Positions 10,538-18,441 of a DNA stretch of 64,000 nt are shown here, piece by piece; the first letter of the stretch is position 1; each line of letters starts with the position of its first letter. This stretch comes from Mesorhizobium_B sp963522145. GTDB taxonomy: Bacteria > Pseudomonadota > Alphaproteobacteria > Rhizobiales > Rhizobiaceae. Where the stretch lies: assembly GCA_963522145.1 (NCBI GenBank), contig CAUQXI010000002.1, positions 62,001 through 126,000 on the forward strand, read 5' to 3'. The translations under genes were made by a program, and so were the position numbers. The notes beneath the pieces were generated by a model. The model was not told the origin of the DNA, ran no database searches, and saw only the letters and a program-made list of their open reading frames with translations.

Positions 10538-10551
10538 GAAACATTTATTCC
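10538..10551. promoter_or_regulatory. putative IolR operator upstream of the transport/iolG operon
   Basis: On the minus strand this reads GGAATAAATGTTTC, one mismatch from GGAA-N6-TTCC. It is 164 bases upstream of the first binding-protein gene, in an otherwise uncoded 280-base gap (10375-10654) between that gene and the lacI-type gene. It would tie the importer and iolG to the IolR regulon. Confidence 0.45.
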
Positions 10552-10654
10552 ATTTCATCCGCATGGTCGTCAAGGCTTGTCGATGAAGCCTCGCGCTAGG
10601 TTTGCTGCTGAAAGCTGTGGAACAGGTGCAATGGACGCCGAGAAAAGGCGCCGC

Positions 10655-11686
10655 TCAGATGTTCTCGGGCAGGAAGATGTCGAAGGGCAGAAAGGTCTGC
10701 CCCGGAACGGGAGGACTGTTGGGGTCGAGCGCCTGCGCCATCAGCGCAATCAGCTCGCGCGTGAGGCGCTGCAGCGGTGTGGCGATCGCCATGGTGAGAA
10801 TGCCTTCGGCAAGCGCCGCGCGCGATGCGGGCGTGATCTCGTTGCAGATCAGCACGGGCCGCCGCGCCGGCTCGATCGTCTTGAGCGCGGAGATCGCGCC
10901 CTCCATGCCGCCGCCGGCCACATAGGCGCCGACGAAATCCGGATGGCGGGCCGACTGGTCGAGCAGCGCGTCATGGGTAAGCTGCCGCGTTTCGAGGTTC
11001 ACCAGCGTATCGAGCAGGGCGAAGTCAGGCGCCTGCTCCCGGAAAAAGGCGCGGAAGCCGATCTCGCGCAGTTCATGCCCATGGAAGCGGTGGCTGCCCA
11101 CGAAGATCGCGACCTTGCCGGGTCTTCGCGCGCAGCGCGAGATCATCCAGGCAGCCGTGCGGCCCGCCTTGCCATTATGGACCCCGACATAGCCGCGCCG
11201 GACGCCGGCCGCGAAGTCGGACAGGAGCGAGAAGACCGGGACGCCCTCATCGGCCAGCCGCTGAACGGCCGCCGTGAGCGTCGGATGCTCGGGCGCGACC
11301 ACGGCCACCGCGCGAGTCCGCCGGGCGAGCGCTTCGAGCTTGCCCACGATCTCGTCGGGCGCTTGTGACGACGCGAAGTCGATGGCGCACACGCCCCTGA
11401 AATGCGGCGCTTCGCTCGCCGCATTTTCCAGCTCGCGGGCGAACTCCTGATAGAACTGCTGGCCGGATTTAAGCAGCAGGAAGCCCAGCCGGTATTCGGG
11501 CAGGTCCTCGCGGATGCGCTGGCCGATCAGCCCCGCGGCATGGAATCCGATGCGGCCCGCCGCCTCATGAACGCGCCGCGCTGTTTCAGGCCGCACGGGG
11601 AGGCGGCGATTGAGCACGCGGTCCACGGTGGCCACGCTGACACTGGCGGCGCGGGCCAGCTCCTCGATCGTCGGCCGCTTCACCAT
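10655..11686 (-). CDS. LacI-family transcriptional regulator
   Basis: A 343-residue regulator with an N-terminal LacI helix-turn-helix (MVKRPTIEELARAASVSVAT then VDRVLNRRLPVRPETA) and a sugar-binding-protein-like effector domain (about 60-330, with AVAVVAPEHPTLTAAVQRLA and GYVGVHNGKAGRTAAW). The ATG at 11686 has GGAGG five bases upstream and gives the usual LacI-family start; an in-frame ATG at 11713 would add nine residues. It is divergent from mocD, with a tandem repeat and a LacI-like dyad between them. It probably controls the mocDEF operon in response to the cyclitol substrate. Rhizobium leguminosarum uses a different regulator, MocR. Confidence 0.9.
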   Translation of the reverse strand: MVKRPTIEELARAASVSVATVDRVLNRRLPVRPETARRVHEAAGRIGFHAAGLIGQRIREDLPEYRLGFLLLKSGQQFYQEFARELENAASEAPHFRGVCAIDFASSQAPDEIVGKLEALARRTRAVAVVAPEHPTLTAAVQRLADEGVPVFSLLSDFAAGVRRGYVGVHNGKAGRTAAWMISRCARRPGKVAIFVGSHRFHGHELREIGFRAFFREQAPDFALLDTLVNLETRQLTHDALLDQSARHPDFVGAYVAGGGMEGAISALKTIEPARRPVLICNEITPASRAALAEGILTMAIATPLQRLTRELIALMAQALDPNSPPVPGQTFLPFDIFLPENI

Positions 11687-11722
11687 CCATGCCTCCGGTG
11701 TCCGGCTGTTCATGCCACGCTC

Positions 11723-11742
11723 TGATAGGAAATGATAGAAAA
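11723..11742. repeat. tandem 10-base direct repeat in the lacI-mocD intergenic region
   Basis: TGATAGGAAA is followed at once by TGATAGAAAA: two copies one helical turn apart in the 140-base divergent promoter. Binding by a regulator on one DNA face is possible, but nothing proves it. Confidence 0.4.
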
Positions 11743-11782
11743 TCCCTCATCCGCATGGAGGAAGATGAAGGATGGAACTAGA

Positions 11783-11794
11783 TTGAGCGCTTCA
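11783..11794. promoter_or_regulatory. possible LacI-type operator upstream of mocD
   Basis: TTGAGCGCTTCA resembles the TGAA-NCGN-TTCA layout of many LacI-family operators: central CG, right half-site exact, left half-site imperfect. It lies 33 bases before the mocD start at 11827, where a repressor would block transcription. Confidence 0.3.
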
Positions 11795-11826
11795 CACCGT
11801 CGCGGCTGATTTCGGAGGAGATGGCC

Positions 11827-12948
11827 ATGTCGATTGCAGCAGCATCATCCGAGAGCGCGAGGACTGCGCCGAAGCGGGACTACGATCTCCTGGGCGAAAG
11901 CGGCCGCCGGGCCGTCGAGACCGGCCTTGCCGCCGCCGAGTGGTACCACACCGACGTGCCCCGCAAGGCGATGAAGGAACTGATGCAGCGCTCAGACGTG
12001 CCCGCCGTGCGGGACACCGCGATCTGGCTTGGCGCGATGGTCGTCTTCGCTGCGGGCGGCATCTGGCTCTGGGGCAGTTGGGCCGCCGTGCCCTTCTTTC
12101 TCGCCTATGGGGTGCTCTACGGCTCGGCCACCGACGCGCGCTGGCATGAATGCGGCCACGGCACGGCCTTCAAGACGCGCTGGATGAACGATGTCGTCTA
12201 CCAGATCGCGAGCTTCATGATCATGCGCAATCCGGTGACGTGGCGCTGGAGCCATGCGCGCCACCACACCGACACCATCATCGTCGGGCGCGATCCCGAG
12301 ATCGCCGTGATGCGTCCGCCGGATCTTCTTCGCGCCGCGCTGGGCTTTGTCGGCATTCTTGATGCCTGGCACGCCATGGGCGACATGCTGCGCAACGCCG
12401 CGGGCCACTTAAGCGGCGCCGAAAAAAGCTTCATCCCGAAGCAGGAGCAGTTCAAGGTCGTGCGCGTGGCGCGCATCTGGACGGCGATCTACGCCGCCAC
12501 GATTGCCCTTGCGCTTGCGCTGGGCTCCTGGCTCCCCCTGATGCTGGTTGGCCTGCCGCGTCTGTACGGCGCCTGGCACCATGTTCTGACGGGCCTGCTC
12601 CAGCATGGCGGGCTGGCCGACAACGTGACCGATCACCGGCTCAACTGCCGCACGGTCTACATGAACCCGGTGAGCCGCTTCATCTACTGGAACATGAACT
12701 ACCATGTGGAGCACCACATGTTCCCCATGGTGCCCTACCACGCGCTGCCGCGCCTGCACGAGATGATCAAGCACGACCTGCCCGCGCCCAACACCTCCAT
12801 GCTCGACGGCTATCGCGAGATGATCCCGGCCTTTATCCGCCAGCTCCGCTACGAGGACTACTTCCTCAAGCGCGAGCTTCCGCCGACCGCCAAGCCCTAT
12901 CGCGAGGAGTTCCACCCGATGCCCGCCATGGCGGCCGCAGCCGAGTAG
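11827..12948 (+). CDS. mocD: fatty-acid-desaturase-like di-iron oxygenase, MocD-like
   Basis: A 373-residue membrane di-iron protein with the three desaturase/hydroxylase histidine boxes: HECGH (107-111), HARHH (143-147) and HVEHH near 293. Two hydrophobic hairpins lie around 65-100 and 215-250. In Rhizobium leguminosarum, MocD with ferredoxin MocE and reductase MocF is proposed to demethylate the rhizopine 3-O-methyl-scyllo-inosamine. The adjacent Rieske ferredoxin and reductase genes give exactly that set here. GGAGG sits eight bases from the ATG at 11827; an ATG at 11821 overlaps the ribosome site. The desaturase fold is certain; the rhizopine role is inferred from synteny. Confidence 0.85.
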   Translation: MSIAAASSESARTAPKRDYDLLGESGRRAVETGLAAAEWYHTDVPRKAMKELMQRSDVPAVRDTAIWLGAMVVFAAGGIWLWGSWAAVPFFLAYGVLYGSATDARWHECGHGTAFKTRWMNDVVYQIASFMIMRNPVTWRWSHARHHTDTIIVGRDPEIAVMRPPDLLRAALGFVGILDAWHAMGDMLRNAAGHLSGAEKSFIPKQEQFKVVRVARIWTAIYAATIALALALGSWLPLMLVGLPRLYGAWHHVLTGLLQHGGLADNVTDHRLNCRTVYMNPVSRFIYWNMNYHVEHHMFPMVPYHALPRLHEMIKHDLPAPNTSMLDGYREMIPAFIRQLRYEDYFLKRELPPTAKPYREEFHPMPAMAAAAE

Positions 12949-12949
12949 A

Positions 12950-12980
12950 GGCAGCGCGCCGGCCGCGTGGAGGCGCTGCC
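12950..12980 (+). other. stem-loop just after the mocD stop codon
   Basis: GGCAGCGC (12950-12957) and GCGCTGCC (12973-12980) form a perfect eight-base-pair stem with a 15-base loop immediately after the stop. No T run follows, so it is probably an mRNA stability or processing element between mocD and mocE. Confidence 0.4.
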
Positions 12981-13012
12981 GGGAACAGAGTGAAAGCCGA
13001 GGGAGGCGATAA

Positions 13013-13327
13013 ATGGCCGACTGGATCGACGCCTGCGATGCGGACGACGTGGAGGAGGAGGACGTGATCCGCTGGGATCATGCCGGCCGAACCTTTGCCA
13101 TCTATCGCAGCCCGGACGACGAGTATTTCGCCACAGATGGTTTGTGCACGCATGAGAAGATCCATCTGGCCGACGGGCTCGTGATGGACGACATCATCGA
13201 ATGCCCCAAGCACAATGGTCGCTTCAGCTACAAGACCGGGCAGGCCAAGGGCGCGCCGGTCTGCGTGAACCTCAAGACCTATCTGGTAAAGGTCGAGGCC
13301 GGCCGCGTTCTTGTTCAGATCGGCTGA
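13013..13327 (+). CDS. mocE: Rieske [2Fe-2S] ferredoxin, MocE-like
   Basis: A 104-residue soluble Rieske-type ferredoxin. Ligands are Cys45 and His47 (GLCTHEKIHL) and Cys64 and His67 (IECPKHNGRF), the standard C-x-H plus C-x-x-H pair. It should pass electrons from the flavoprotein reductase encoded next to the di-iron oxygenase encoded before it. A GAGGGAGG ribosome site precedes the ATG. The length fits ferredoxin subunits of non-haem oxygenase systems. It could serve a different oxygenase, but the three genes are contiguous and co-directional. Confidence 0.92.
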   Translation: MADWIDACDADDVEEEDVIRWDHAGRTFAIYRSPDDEYFATDGLCTHEKIHLADGLVMDDIIECPKHNGRFSYKTGQAKGAPVCVNLKTYLVKVEAGRVLVQIG

Positions 13328-13331
13328 AAAC

Positions 13332-14567
13332 GTGGCGCCCGGCGTGGTCCCTGGAATGGTGATCGTCGGCGCGGGCGAGTGCGGCGCGCGGGCGGCCCTG
13401 GCGCTGCGCGAGGAAGGCTATGACGGTCCGGTCACGCTGGTCGGCGCCGAGCCGCACGCGCCCTATGAGCGCCCGCCTTTGTCCAAAGGCGCGCTCGGGA
13501 TGGACGAGCCCGCCACCATCGCCAGCCACGATCAGCTTGCCGAGCGCAATGTGACCCTGCTCGGCGGCGTGGAAGCGGTCGCGATCGATCGGGCAAAGAA
13601 GTTTGTGCGTCTCTCCGACAACCGCTCGCTTGCCTATGGCAAGCTGCTATTGGCCACCGGCGCGGTGCCGCGCCGGCTGGCTCTGGCGGACAACAGCCGG
13701 CACTGTCTTTCCTTCCGCAGCCTCGACGACGCCCGCGCGATCCGCGCCCGGCTGAATTCGAGCACGCGCCTCGCGGTGATCGGCGGCGGCTTCATCGGGC
13801 TGGAACTTGCCGCGGCGGCGAGAAGCATCGGCGCAGACGTGACCGTGGTCGAGGCGCAGCCACGTCTCCTGTCGCGCGCCGTGCCCGCCGCCATCGCCGC
13901 CGTGATCCATGTGAGGCATGAGGCGGAGGGGGTGCGGATCCTCGTCGGACATGGGATCGAAGCGATCGAGGATATGGCGTCGGGTGTTCGCATCCGTCTT
14001 TCGGATGGGTCGTCGGTGGAAGCCGACCTCTGCGTGGTCGGCATCGGGGCAGTGCCGGAAACCCGGCTTGCCGAAGCAGCCGGGCTCGCGGTGGAAAACG
14101 GCATCAGGGTGGACGAGCATCTCCAAACGAGCGATCCCGACATTCTGGCGGCCGGCGACTGCTGCTCCTTTCCGCTGGCCCTTTACGGCGGCCGGCGGGT
14201 GCGGCTCGAAGCGTGGCGCAACGCGCAGGAGCAGGGGTCGCTCGCAGCGAAGAACATGCTCGGCCACGCCGTGGCGCATGCGGCGGTGCCTTGGTTCTGG
14301 TCGGATCAGTTTGACCTCGGCCTTCAGATCGCCGGGCTGGCGGACGAAGGCGCCACCACCGTGCGCCGCGAAATGGGCGACGGCGCCTTTATCCTGTTCC
14401 ACCTCGCCGGCGATGGCCGGCTGGTGGCGGCGAGCGGCATCGGACGCGGCAATGCCGTGGCAAAGGACATCCGTTTCGCCGAGATGCTGATCGCCCGGCG
14501 CGCACGTCCCGATCCAGAAAAGCTCGCTGCGCCGGACACTAGGCTGAAGGCGCTGCTCGCCGCTTGA
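13332..14567 (+). CDS. mocF: FAD-dependent ferredoxin reductase, MocF-like
   Basis: A 411-residue NAD(P)H:ferredoxin reductase of the oxygenase-coupled type. It has an FAD-binding VIVGAGECGARAALALRE at the N-terminus, a second dinucleotide fold LAVIGGGFIGLELAAAA near 150, DILAAGDCCSFP near 275 and a C-terminal reductase domain. It feeds electrons to the Rieske ferredoxin upstream. Start choice is uncertain: I use the GTG at 13332, just after the mocE stop, eight residues before the FAD motif. A TTG at 13311 overlapping mocE and an ATG at 13356 are alternatives; none has a strong ribosome site, suggesting translational coupling. Confidence 0.9.
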   Translation: MAPGVVPGMVIVGAGECGARAALALREEGYDGPVTLVGAEPHAPYERPPLSKGALGMDEPATIASHDQLAERNVTLLGGVEAVAIDRAKKFVRLSDNRSLAYGKLLLATGAVPRRLALADNSRHCLSFRSLDDARAIRARLNSSTRLAVIGGGFIGLELAAAARSIGADVTVVEAQPRLLSRAVPAAIAAVIHVRHEAEGVRILVGHGIEAIEDMASGVRIRLSDGSSVEADLCVVGIGAVPETRLAEAAGLAVENGIRVDEHLQTSDPDILAAGDCCSFPLALYGGRRVRLEAWRNAQEQGSLAAKNMLGHAVAHAAVPWFWSDQFDLGLQIAGLADEGATTVRREMGDGAFILFHLAGDGRLVAASGIGRGNAVAKDIRFAEMLIARRARPDPEKLAAPDTRLKALLAA

Positions 14568-14628
14568 TGCGGAATGACCAGCCACGGGCCGGGTGGTCCG
14601 AGATGTGCTGCATTGAGGAGGAAAGTCC

Positions 14629-15444
14629 ATGCCACGTTCCAACCGCCCCACCGTCGCCGACCTGCGCGCGATGAAGGGCAAGCGGCAATTGTCCAAGATC
14701 CGCGTCTTCTCGATCGAGGAGGCGGAAGCCGCCGCGCGTGCCGGGGTGGAGATCCTTTCCGTTCCGCCCGAGGTGATGCTGCACCCGGATTTCCGCGATG
14801 CCGCGCCGGATGTCTTTGCCATCTATGGCAGCGAGAACTGCGTCTACGGCCTGAAGGAAGACGTGATGCGCGATGCGTTCCGCTTCATCAAGGCGGGTGC
14901 GGATGCGGTTTATTGCGCGAACGGGCTCGACACCGTCCGGGCGCTTGCCGAGGCGCGCGTGCCCGTTTGCGGCCATTCCGGCCTGATCCCGAGCCAAGCC
15001 ACATGGACGGGCGGGTTCAAGGCCGTGGGCAAGACGGCCGAAAGCGCCATGCTCGTCTGGCGTCAGGTAAAGGCGCTGGAGGAAGCGGGCGCGTTCGCGG
15101 CCGAGATCGAGGTGGTGCCGAGCGAAGTGGCCCGCGCCATCTCCGAACGCACCTCACTCTTCATGATCGGCATGGGGGCGGGAAGCGGCTGCGATGCGCA
15201 GTATCTCTTCGCCGACGACATCCTCGGCTACAATCGCGGCCACTACCCCCGTCATTCCAAGAAGTACCGGGACTTCGCCGCCGAGCATGATCGGCTCCAG
15301 GCGGAGCGGGTCGCGGCGTTCGGCGAGTTCGTCGCCGATGTGCGCTCCGGCGCCTATCCGGAGCCGCGCCACGAGGTTGCCGTGGAAGGCGCGGAACTCG
15401 AGCGCTTCATGGCCGACCTGGATAGCGCCCCAGGCGGCCTGTAG
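14629..15444 (+). CDS. divergent PanB-like (ketopantoate hydroxymethyltransferase family) protein
   Basis: A 271-residue protein of the PEP-mutase/isocitrate-lyase superfamily, nearest in layout to PanB. Shared features are AGADAVYCANGLDTVRALAE, VPVCGHSGLIPSQ, the glycine-rich GGFKAVGKTAESA, the IEVVPSEVA segment carrying the PanB catalytic Glu, and MIGMGAGSGCDAQ. The two PanB metal-binding Asp regions (the GDSLG and ADLPF motifs) are not recognisable, so it is probably not a true pantothenate enzyme. GAGGAGGAAAG gives a strong ribosome site. It is the last gene of the mocDEF operon. O-demethylation releases a one-carbon unit, so a role in handling it is an attractive but unproven idea. Confidence 0.8.
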   Translation: MPRSNRPTVADLRAMKGKRQLSKIRVFSIEEAEAAARAGVEILSVPPEVMLHPDFRDAAPDVFAIYGSENCVYGLKEDVMRDAFRFIKAGADAVYCANGLDTVRALAEARVPVCGHSGLIPSQATWTGGFKAVGKTAESAMLVWRQVKALEEAGAFAAEIEVVPSEVARAISERTSLFMIGMGAGSGCDAQYLFADDILGYNRGHYPRHSKKYRDFAAEHDRLQAERVAAFGEFVADVRSGAYPEPRHEVAVEGAELERFMADLDSAPGGL

Positions 15445-15452
15445 GAGCCGCG

Positions 15453-16319
15453 CTACTGCGACTGAGACTGGAAGCCGGACTGCTCCAGCTCCGAATTTCC
15501 TCCCAGAATCTCGTCCGTCACCACATCGAAGCGGGCGAGCCGTGCCGGTCCGAAGCTGGTGGACAGCGCCACATCCGTCGCGTCGCGGCCCGTGGCCATC
15601 AGGATGCGCCCGATGCGGGGCTGGTTGTGGCGCGCGTCGAACGTGTACCAGTGGCCGCCGAGATAAACCTCGAACCAGGCCGAGAAATCCATCGGCGAGT
15701 CCACCGGGGGGATGCCGATATCGCCGAGATAGCCCGTGCAGTAGCGCGCGGGGATGTTCATGCAGCGGCACAGCGTGACGGCGAGATGGGCGAAGTCGCG
15801 GCACACGCCGACCTGGTCGTTGAAGCCGCCATGGGCGGAGCGGGTGGCGTCCGCCTTCTGGTAGTCGAAGCTGATATGGCTGTGCACGAAGTCGCAGATC
15901 GCCTGCACGCGTGCCCAGCCCGGCGGGGTGTTCGCGAACTGCGCCCAGGCGAAGTCGCCCAGTCGGTCGGTGTCGCAATAGCGCGAGCCGAGCAGGAAAA
16001 CGAGAACCTCGTCGGGCAGGTCCTTGATGTCGTGCTGCACCGCATGTTCCGCGATCGTGTCCGGGCGGCCGTGGTCGAAGATGTCGAACAGCGTCGAGAT
16101 GGTGGTGATGCCCGGCGGCGCCACGATGCGGGTGCAGGCGTTGCCGAAGCCATCGACGTAATCCCATGGTTCGATCGCATAACCGTGGGCGTTCTCGAAG
16201 CGGAGCACGTGTTCGGTCAGAAGATCCACCCGCCGCGACGGGTGGATGTTGAGCACCAGCAGCATCGGCGTTGCCTGCGGACACTCGTAAGCGATGGTAT
16301 AACCCGCGCGGATCTTCAT
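15453..16319 (-). CDS. transglutaminase-like protein (cysteine-protease fold), 288 aa
   Basis: Has the bacterial transglutaminase-like fold, with an N-terminal beta domain (MKIRAGYTIAYECP) and a core containing the Cys motif GVCRDFAHLAV. The usual DxHAW histidine position reads MDFSAWFEVYL, with Ser for His, and is followed by WYTFDARHNQPRIGRIL, whose His/Asp may complete the site. Such proteins act as peptidases or amidases on unidentified substrates. It lies 24 bases downstream of a second transglutaminase-like gene on the same strand, so the two are probably co-transcribed. A GGGGCAA ribosome site precedes the ATG. The biological role is unknown. Confidence 0.88.
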   Translation of the reverse strand: MKIRAGYTIAYECPQATPMLLVLNIHPSRRVDLLTEHVLRFENAHGYAIEPWDYVDGFGNACTRIVAPPGITTISTLFDIFDHGRPDTIAEHAVQHDIKDLPDEVLVFLLGSRYCDTDRLGDFAWAQFANTPPGWARVQAICDFVHSHISFDYQKADATRSAHGGFNDQVGVCRDFAHLAVTLCRCMNIPARYCTGYLGDIGIPPVDSPMDFSAWFEVYLGGHWYTFDARHNQPRIGRILMATGRDATDVALSTSFGPARLARFDVVTDEILGGNSELEQSGFQSQSQ

Positions 16320-16343
16320 GGCATTGCCCCTTCAAGGCCTTCC

Positions 16344-17363
16344 TCAGGAAGGCGGATGGGTTGAATGAAACCCGGCGGGCAAGCCCTCCGGGCGTTCGAT
16401 GCGTCCCTTGACTGCGTTCGTGTTCCCTTGTCCGGACGGGCTTGTCCCGCCTCTTTGTCGTGCTTCGGTCTTCTGTTCCGGCCCGCTTGAACCGTCGCTC
16501 GTGACATTGACCTGTACGGTCATGTCGAGAAAGTCGGCAGCCGCGCCATGGAAGCTGCCCCAGAGCGGCACCGCCTGGGCGGGGTCGCGCGCCACGCCGA
16601 CGCGGATCAGGTCGCGGTTTCCCACGATGCCGTTGGTGGGGTCGAACTCCACCCAGCCCGCGCCGGGCAGATAGACCTGACACCAGGCATGGGTCGCGCC
16701 GCCGCCTCTTGTGTCCGACCCGTCGCGCGAAGGCACATAGATATAGCCCGTGACGAAGCGTGCGGCGAAACCCAGCGACCGCACCGCTTCCATCATCAGG
16801 AGCGCGAAATCGCGGCAGGTGCCCCGGCGCAGCGCGAGCGTTTCTTCCGGCTTCTGCGTGCCCGGCTCGCTGCGGCGGTTATAGGTGAAGCTTTCCCGGA
16901 TCGCATAGCACATGGTCATCAAGAGCGTGCCGGTGGCCGTTTGCGCCCGCCCGCCCACGAAGCGCTTCGCCCAGCGATGAACCTCGTCCCCATCGCTGCC
17001 GGAAAGGCGCGCCATCGTCGGGGCAAGATCCGGCGCTTCCTCCGCGCCATAGGCGAAGGGGTAGGCGAGCACCTTGTCGTCGATGCGGAAGTCCGGCGTG
17101 CCCTGCGGCGTATGCTCGAGCGCGATCCGCGTTTCGAAGCGGAGTGTGTCGGCACGACCGTTGAAGCGCGCCACCGCCACGCAGTTGCCGAACACGTCAT
17201 GGATCCATCGCACGCTCTGCGGCTCGGGCGAGATGTGGAGCGTCGCCTCGATCAGGCGCTGGTCGAAGCTGTCGCGCGGCCGGAACATCAGCCGGTGATC
17301 GCCGAAGCCGACCGGCTTCCGGTAGCGATATTCCGTGATGTGGCGGACCCGGTAGATCGTCAC
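16344..17363 (-). CDS. transglutaminase family protein, 339 aa
   Basis: N-terminal bacterial transglutaminase-like region (MTIYRVRHITEYRYRKPV, GTG start) followed by a catalytic core with a full Cys-His-Asp triad: RRGTCRDFALLMMEA, GGATHAWCQVYLPG and WVEFDPTNG. The last 60 residues are low in complexity and probably disordered (PEQKTEARQRGG). No signal peptide is visible, so it is likely cytosolic. It is the first of a two-gene unit with the adjacent transglutaminase-like gene. Pairs of this kind are common in alphaproteobacteria and their substrates are not established. Confidence 0.9.
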   Translation of the reverse strand: MTIYRVRHITEYRYRKPVGFGDHRLMFRPRDSFDQRLIEATLHISPEPQSVRWIHDVFGNCVAVARFNGRADTLRFETRIALEHTPQGTPDFRIDDKVLAYPFAYGAEEAPDLAPTMARLSGSDGDEVHRWAKRFVGGRAQTATGTLLMTMCYAIRESFTYNRRSEPGTQKPEETLALRRGTCRDFALLMMEAVRSLGFAARFVTGYIYVPSRDGSDTRGGGATHAWCQVYLPGAGWVEFDPTNGIVGNRDLIRVGVARDPAQAVPLWGSFHGAAADFLDMTVQVNVTSDGSSGPEQKTEARQRGGTSPSGQGNTNAVKGRIERPEGLPAGFHSTHPPS

Positions 17364-17625
17364 GAGGCAGCACGCCTTGCTACAAGGGCCTGTGCTCGGA
17401 TGCCCGTCGCCCGCCCTTCAGCAGAAGGGACGAGGCAGGGCCGGCAGGCGATGAAGAGGACTTGCGGGATCGTCAATGCTCCGGGTTGGCCAGGCTGCCG
17501 CGGGGGTCAGGCGAAAAGACTAACCCGCAGAACGGCCTGGCGACAAACGCTTTCGCCCGCCATTCGTTCGCTCTTGCGAAGAGCACGCGCCGCCGCCACT
17601 GTCGCTTATACGTCGGGAGAAGCGA

Positions 17626-18441
17626 GTGACCATCCGTTCCAACAACAGCGCCGATCCGGACGACGAGGACAGCCTCGGCGGCAACGGCCTGCGCGACACC
17701 CTGCGCCGGCTGTATCACGGGCATCATCCCACAGCGGTGCGCTTCCAGGTTGCCGTGGTCGCGATCGACGTCGTCATCCTTGCCTTCTTCGTGGCAACGC
17801 CGCTGCTGCGGGAAACGACTGCCTTTCTCTGGCTCGACTACAGCGTGGCGCTGGTGCTCGCGCTCGACATCGTGGCCCGGATGCTCGCCTCCAACCACAT
17901 CCTGCGCCACTTCTGGCAGTTCACGGTCTGGGTGGACCTGTTCATCCTTTTGACCCTGCTGTTCCCTGAAGCGCTCGGCAATCTCGGCTTCCTGCGCATC
18001 GTCCGGCTGTGGTCGCTGTCGCGCAGCGGCTTCATCTGGCGGCTGCTCGGCCATTACGGACGCGGCGCATGGCGCGAGACCGGCCATTCGGTGGTCAACC
18101 TGCTCACCTTCCTGTTTGTGGTGACGGGCTTCGTTTACACCTTCTTCTTCCGCTCGGGCGCGGGCTTCGCCGGCTATGTGGATGCGCTTTATTTCACCGT
18201 GGCGACCGTCACCACTACCGGCTTCGGCGACATCACCCTTCCGGGAACTGCCGGCAAGCTGACCTCCATCATCAGCATGATCGTCGGCATCACGCTGTTC
18301 GTGCGCCTGGCGCAGGCGCTGTTCCGGCCAAGCAAGGTGTTCTTCGAATGTCCGCGCTGCGCCCTTCAGCGCCACGACCCCGACGCCGTGCACTGCAAGG
18401 CCTGCGGCTGCATCCTGAAGATCCCGGATGACGGCGACTAG
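17626..18441 (+). CDS. voltage-gated-type potassium channel with C-terminal zinc ribbon
   Basis: A 271-residue inner-membrane ion channel. Hydrophobic helices lie around residues 42-60, 66-85, 98-112 and 150-172. The pore loop carries the selectivity filter TVTTTGFGD, and a final helix spans 210-228. An Arg-rich segment (LRIVRLWSLSRSGFIWRLL) resembles a voltage sensor. After the pore a cytoplasmic tail holds two Cys pairs, CPRC and CKAC, about 19 residues apart, giving a zinc ribbon, which is unusual for such a short channel. The GTG start at 17626 has a GGGAGAAG ribosome site. Its stop overlaps that of the convergent nnrD gene. Ion selectivity is inferred from the filter. Confidence 0.88.
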   Translation: MTIRSNNSADPDDEDSLGGNGLRDTLRRLYHGHHPTAVRFQVAVVAIDVVILAFFVATPLLRETTAFLWLDYSVALVLALDIVARMLASNHILRHFWQFTVWVDLFILLTLLFPEALGNLGFLRIVRLWSLSRSGFIWRLLGHYGRGAWRETGHSVVNLLTFLFVVTGFVYTFFFRSGAGFAGYVDALYFTVATVTTTGFGDITLPGTAGKLTSIISMIVGITLFVRLAQALFRPSKVFFECPRCALQRHDPDAVHCKACGCILKIPDDGD

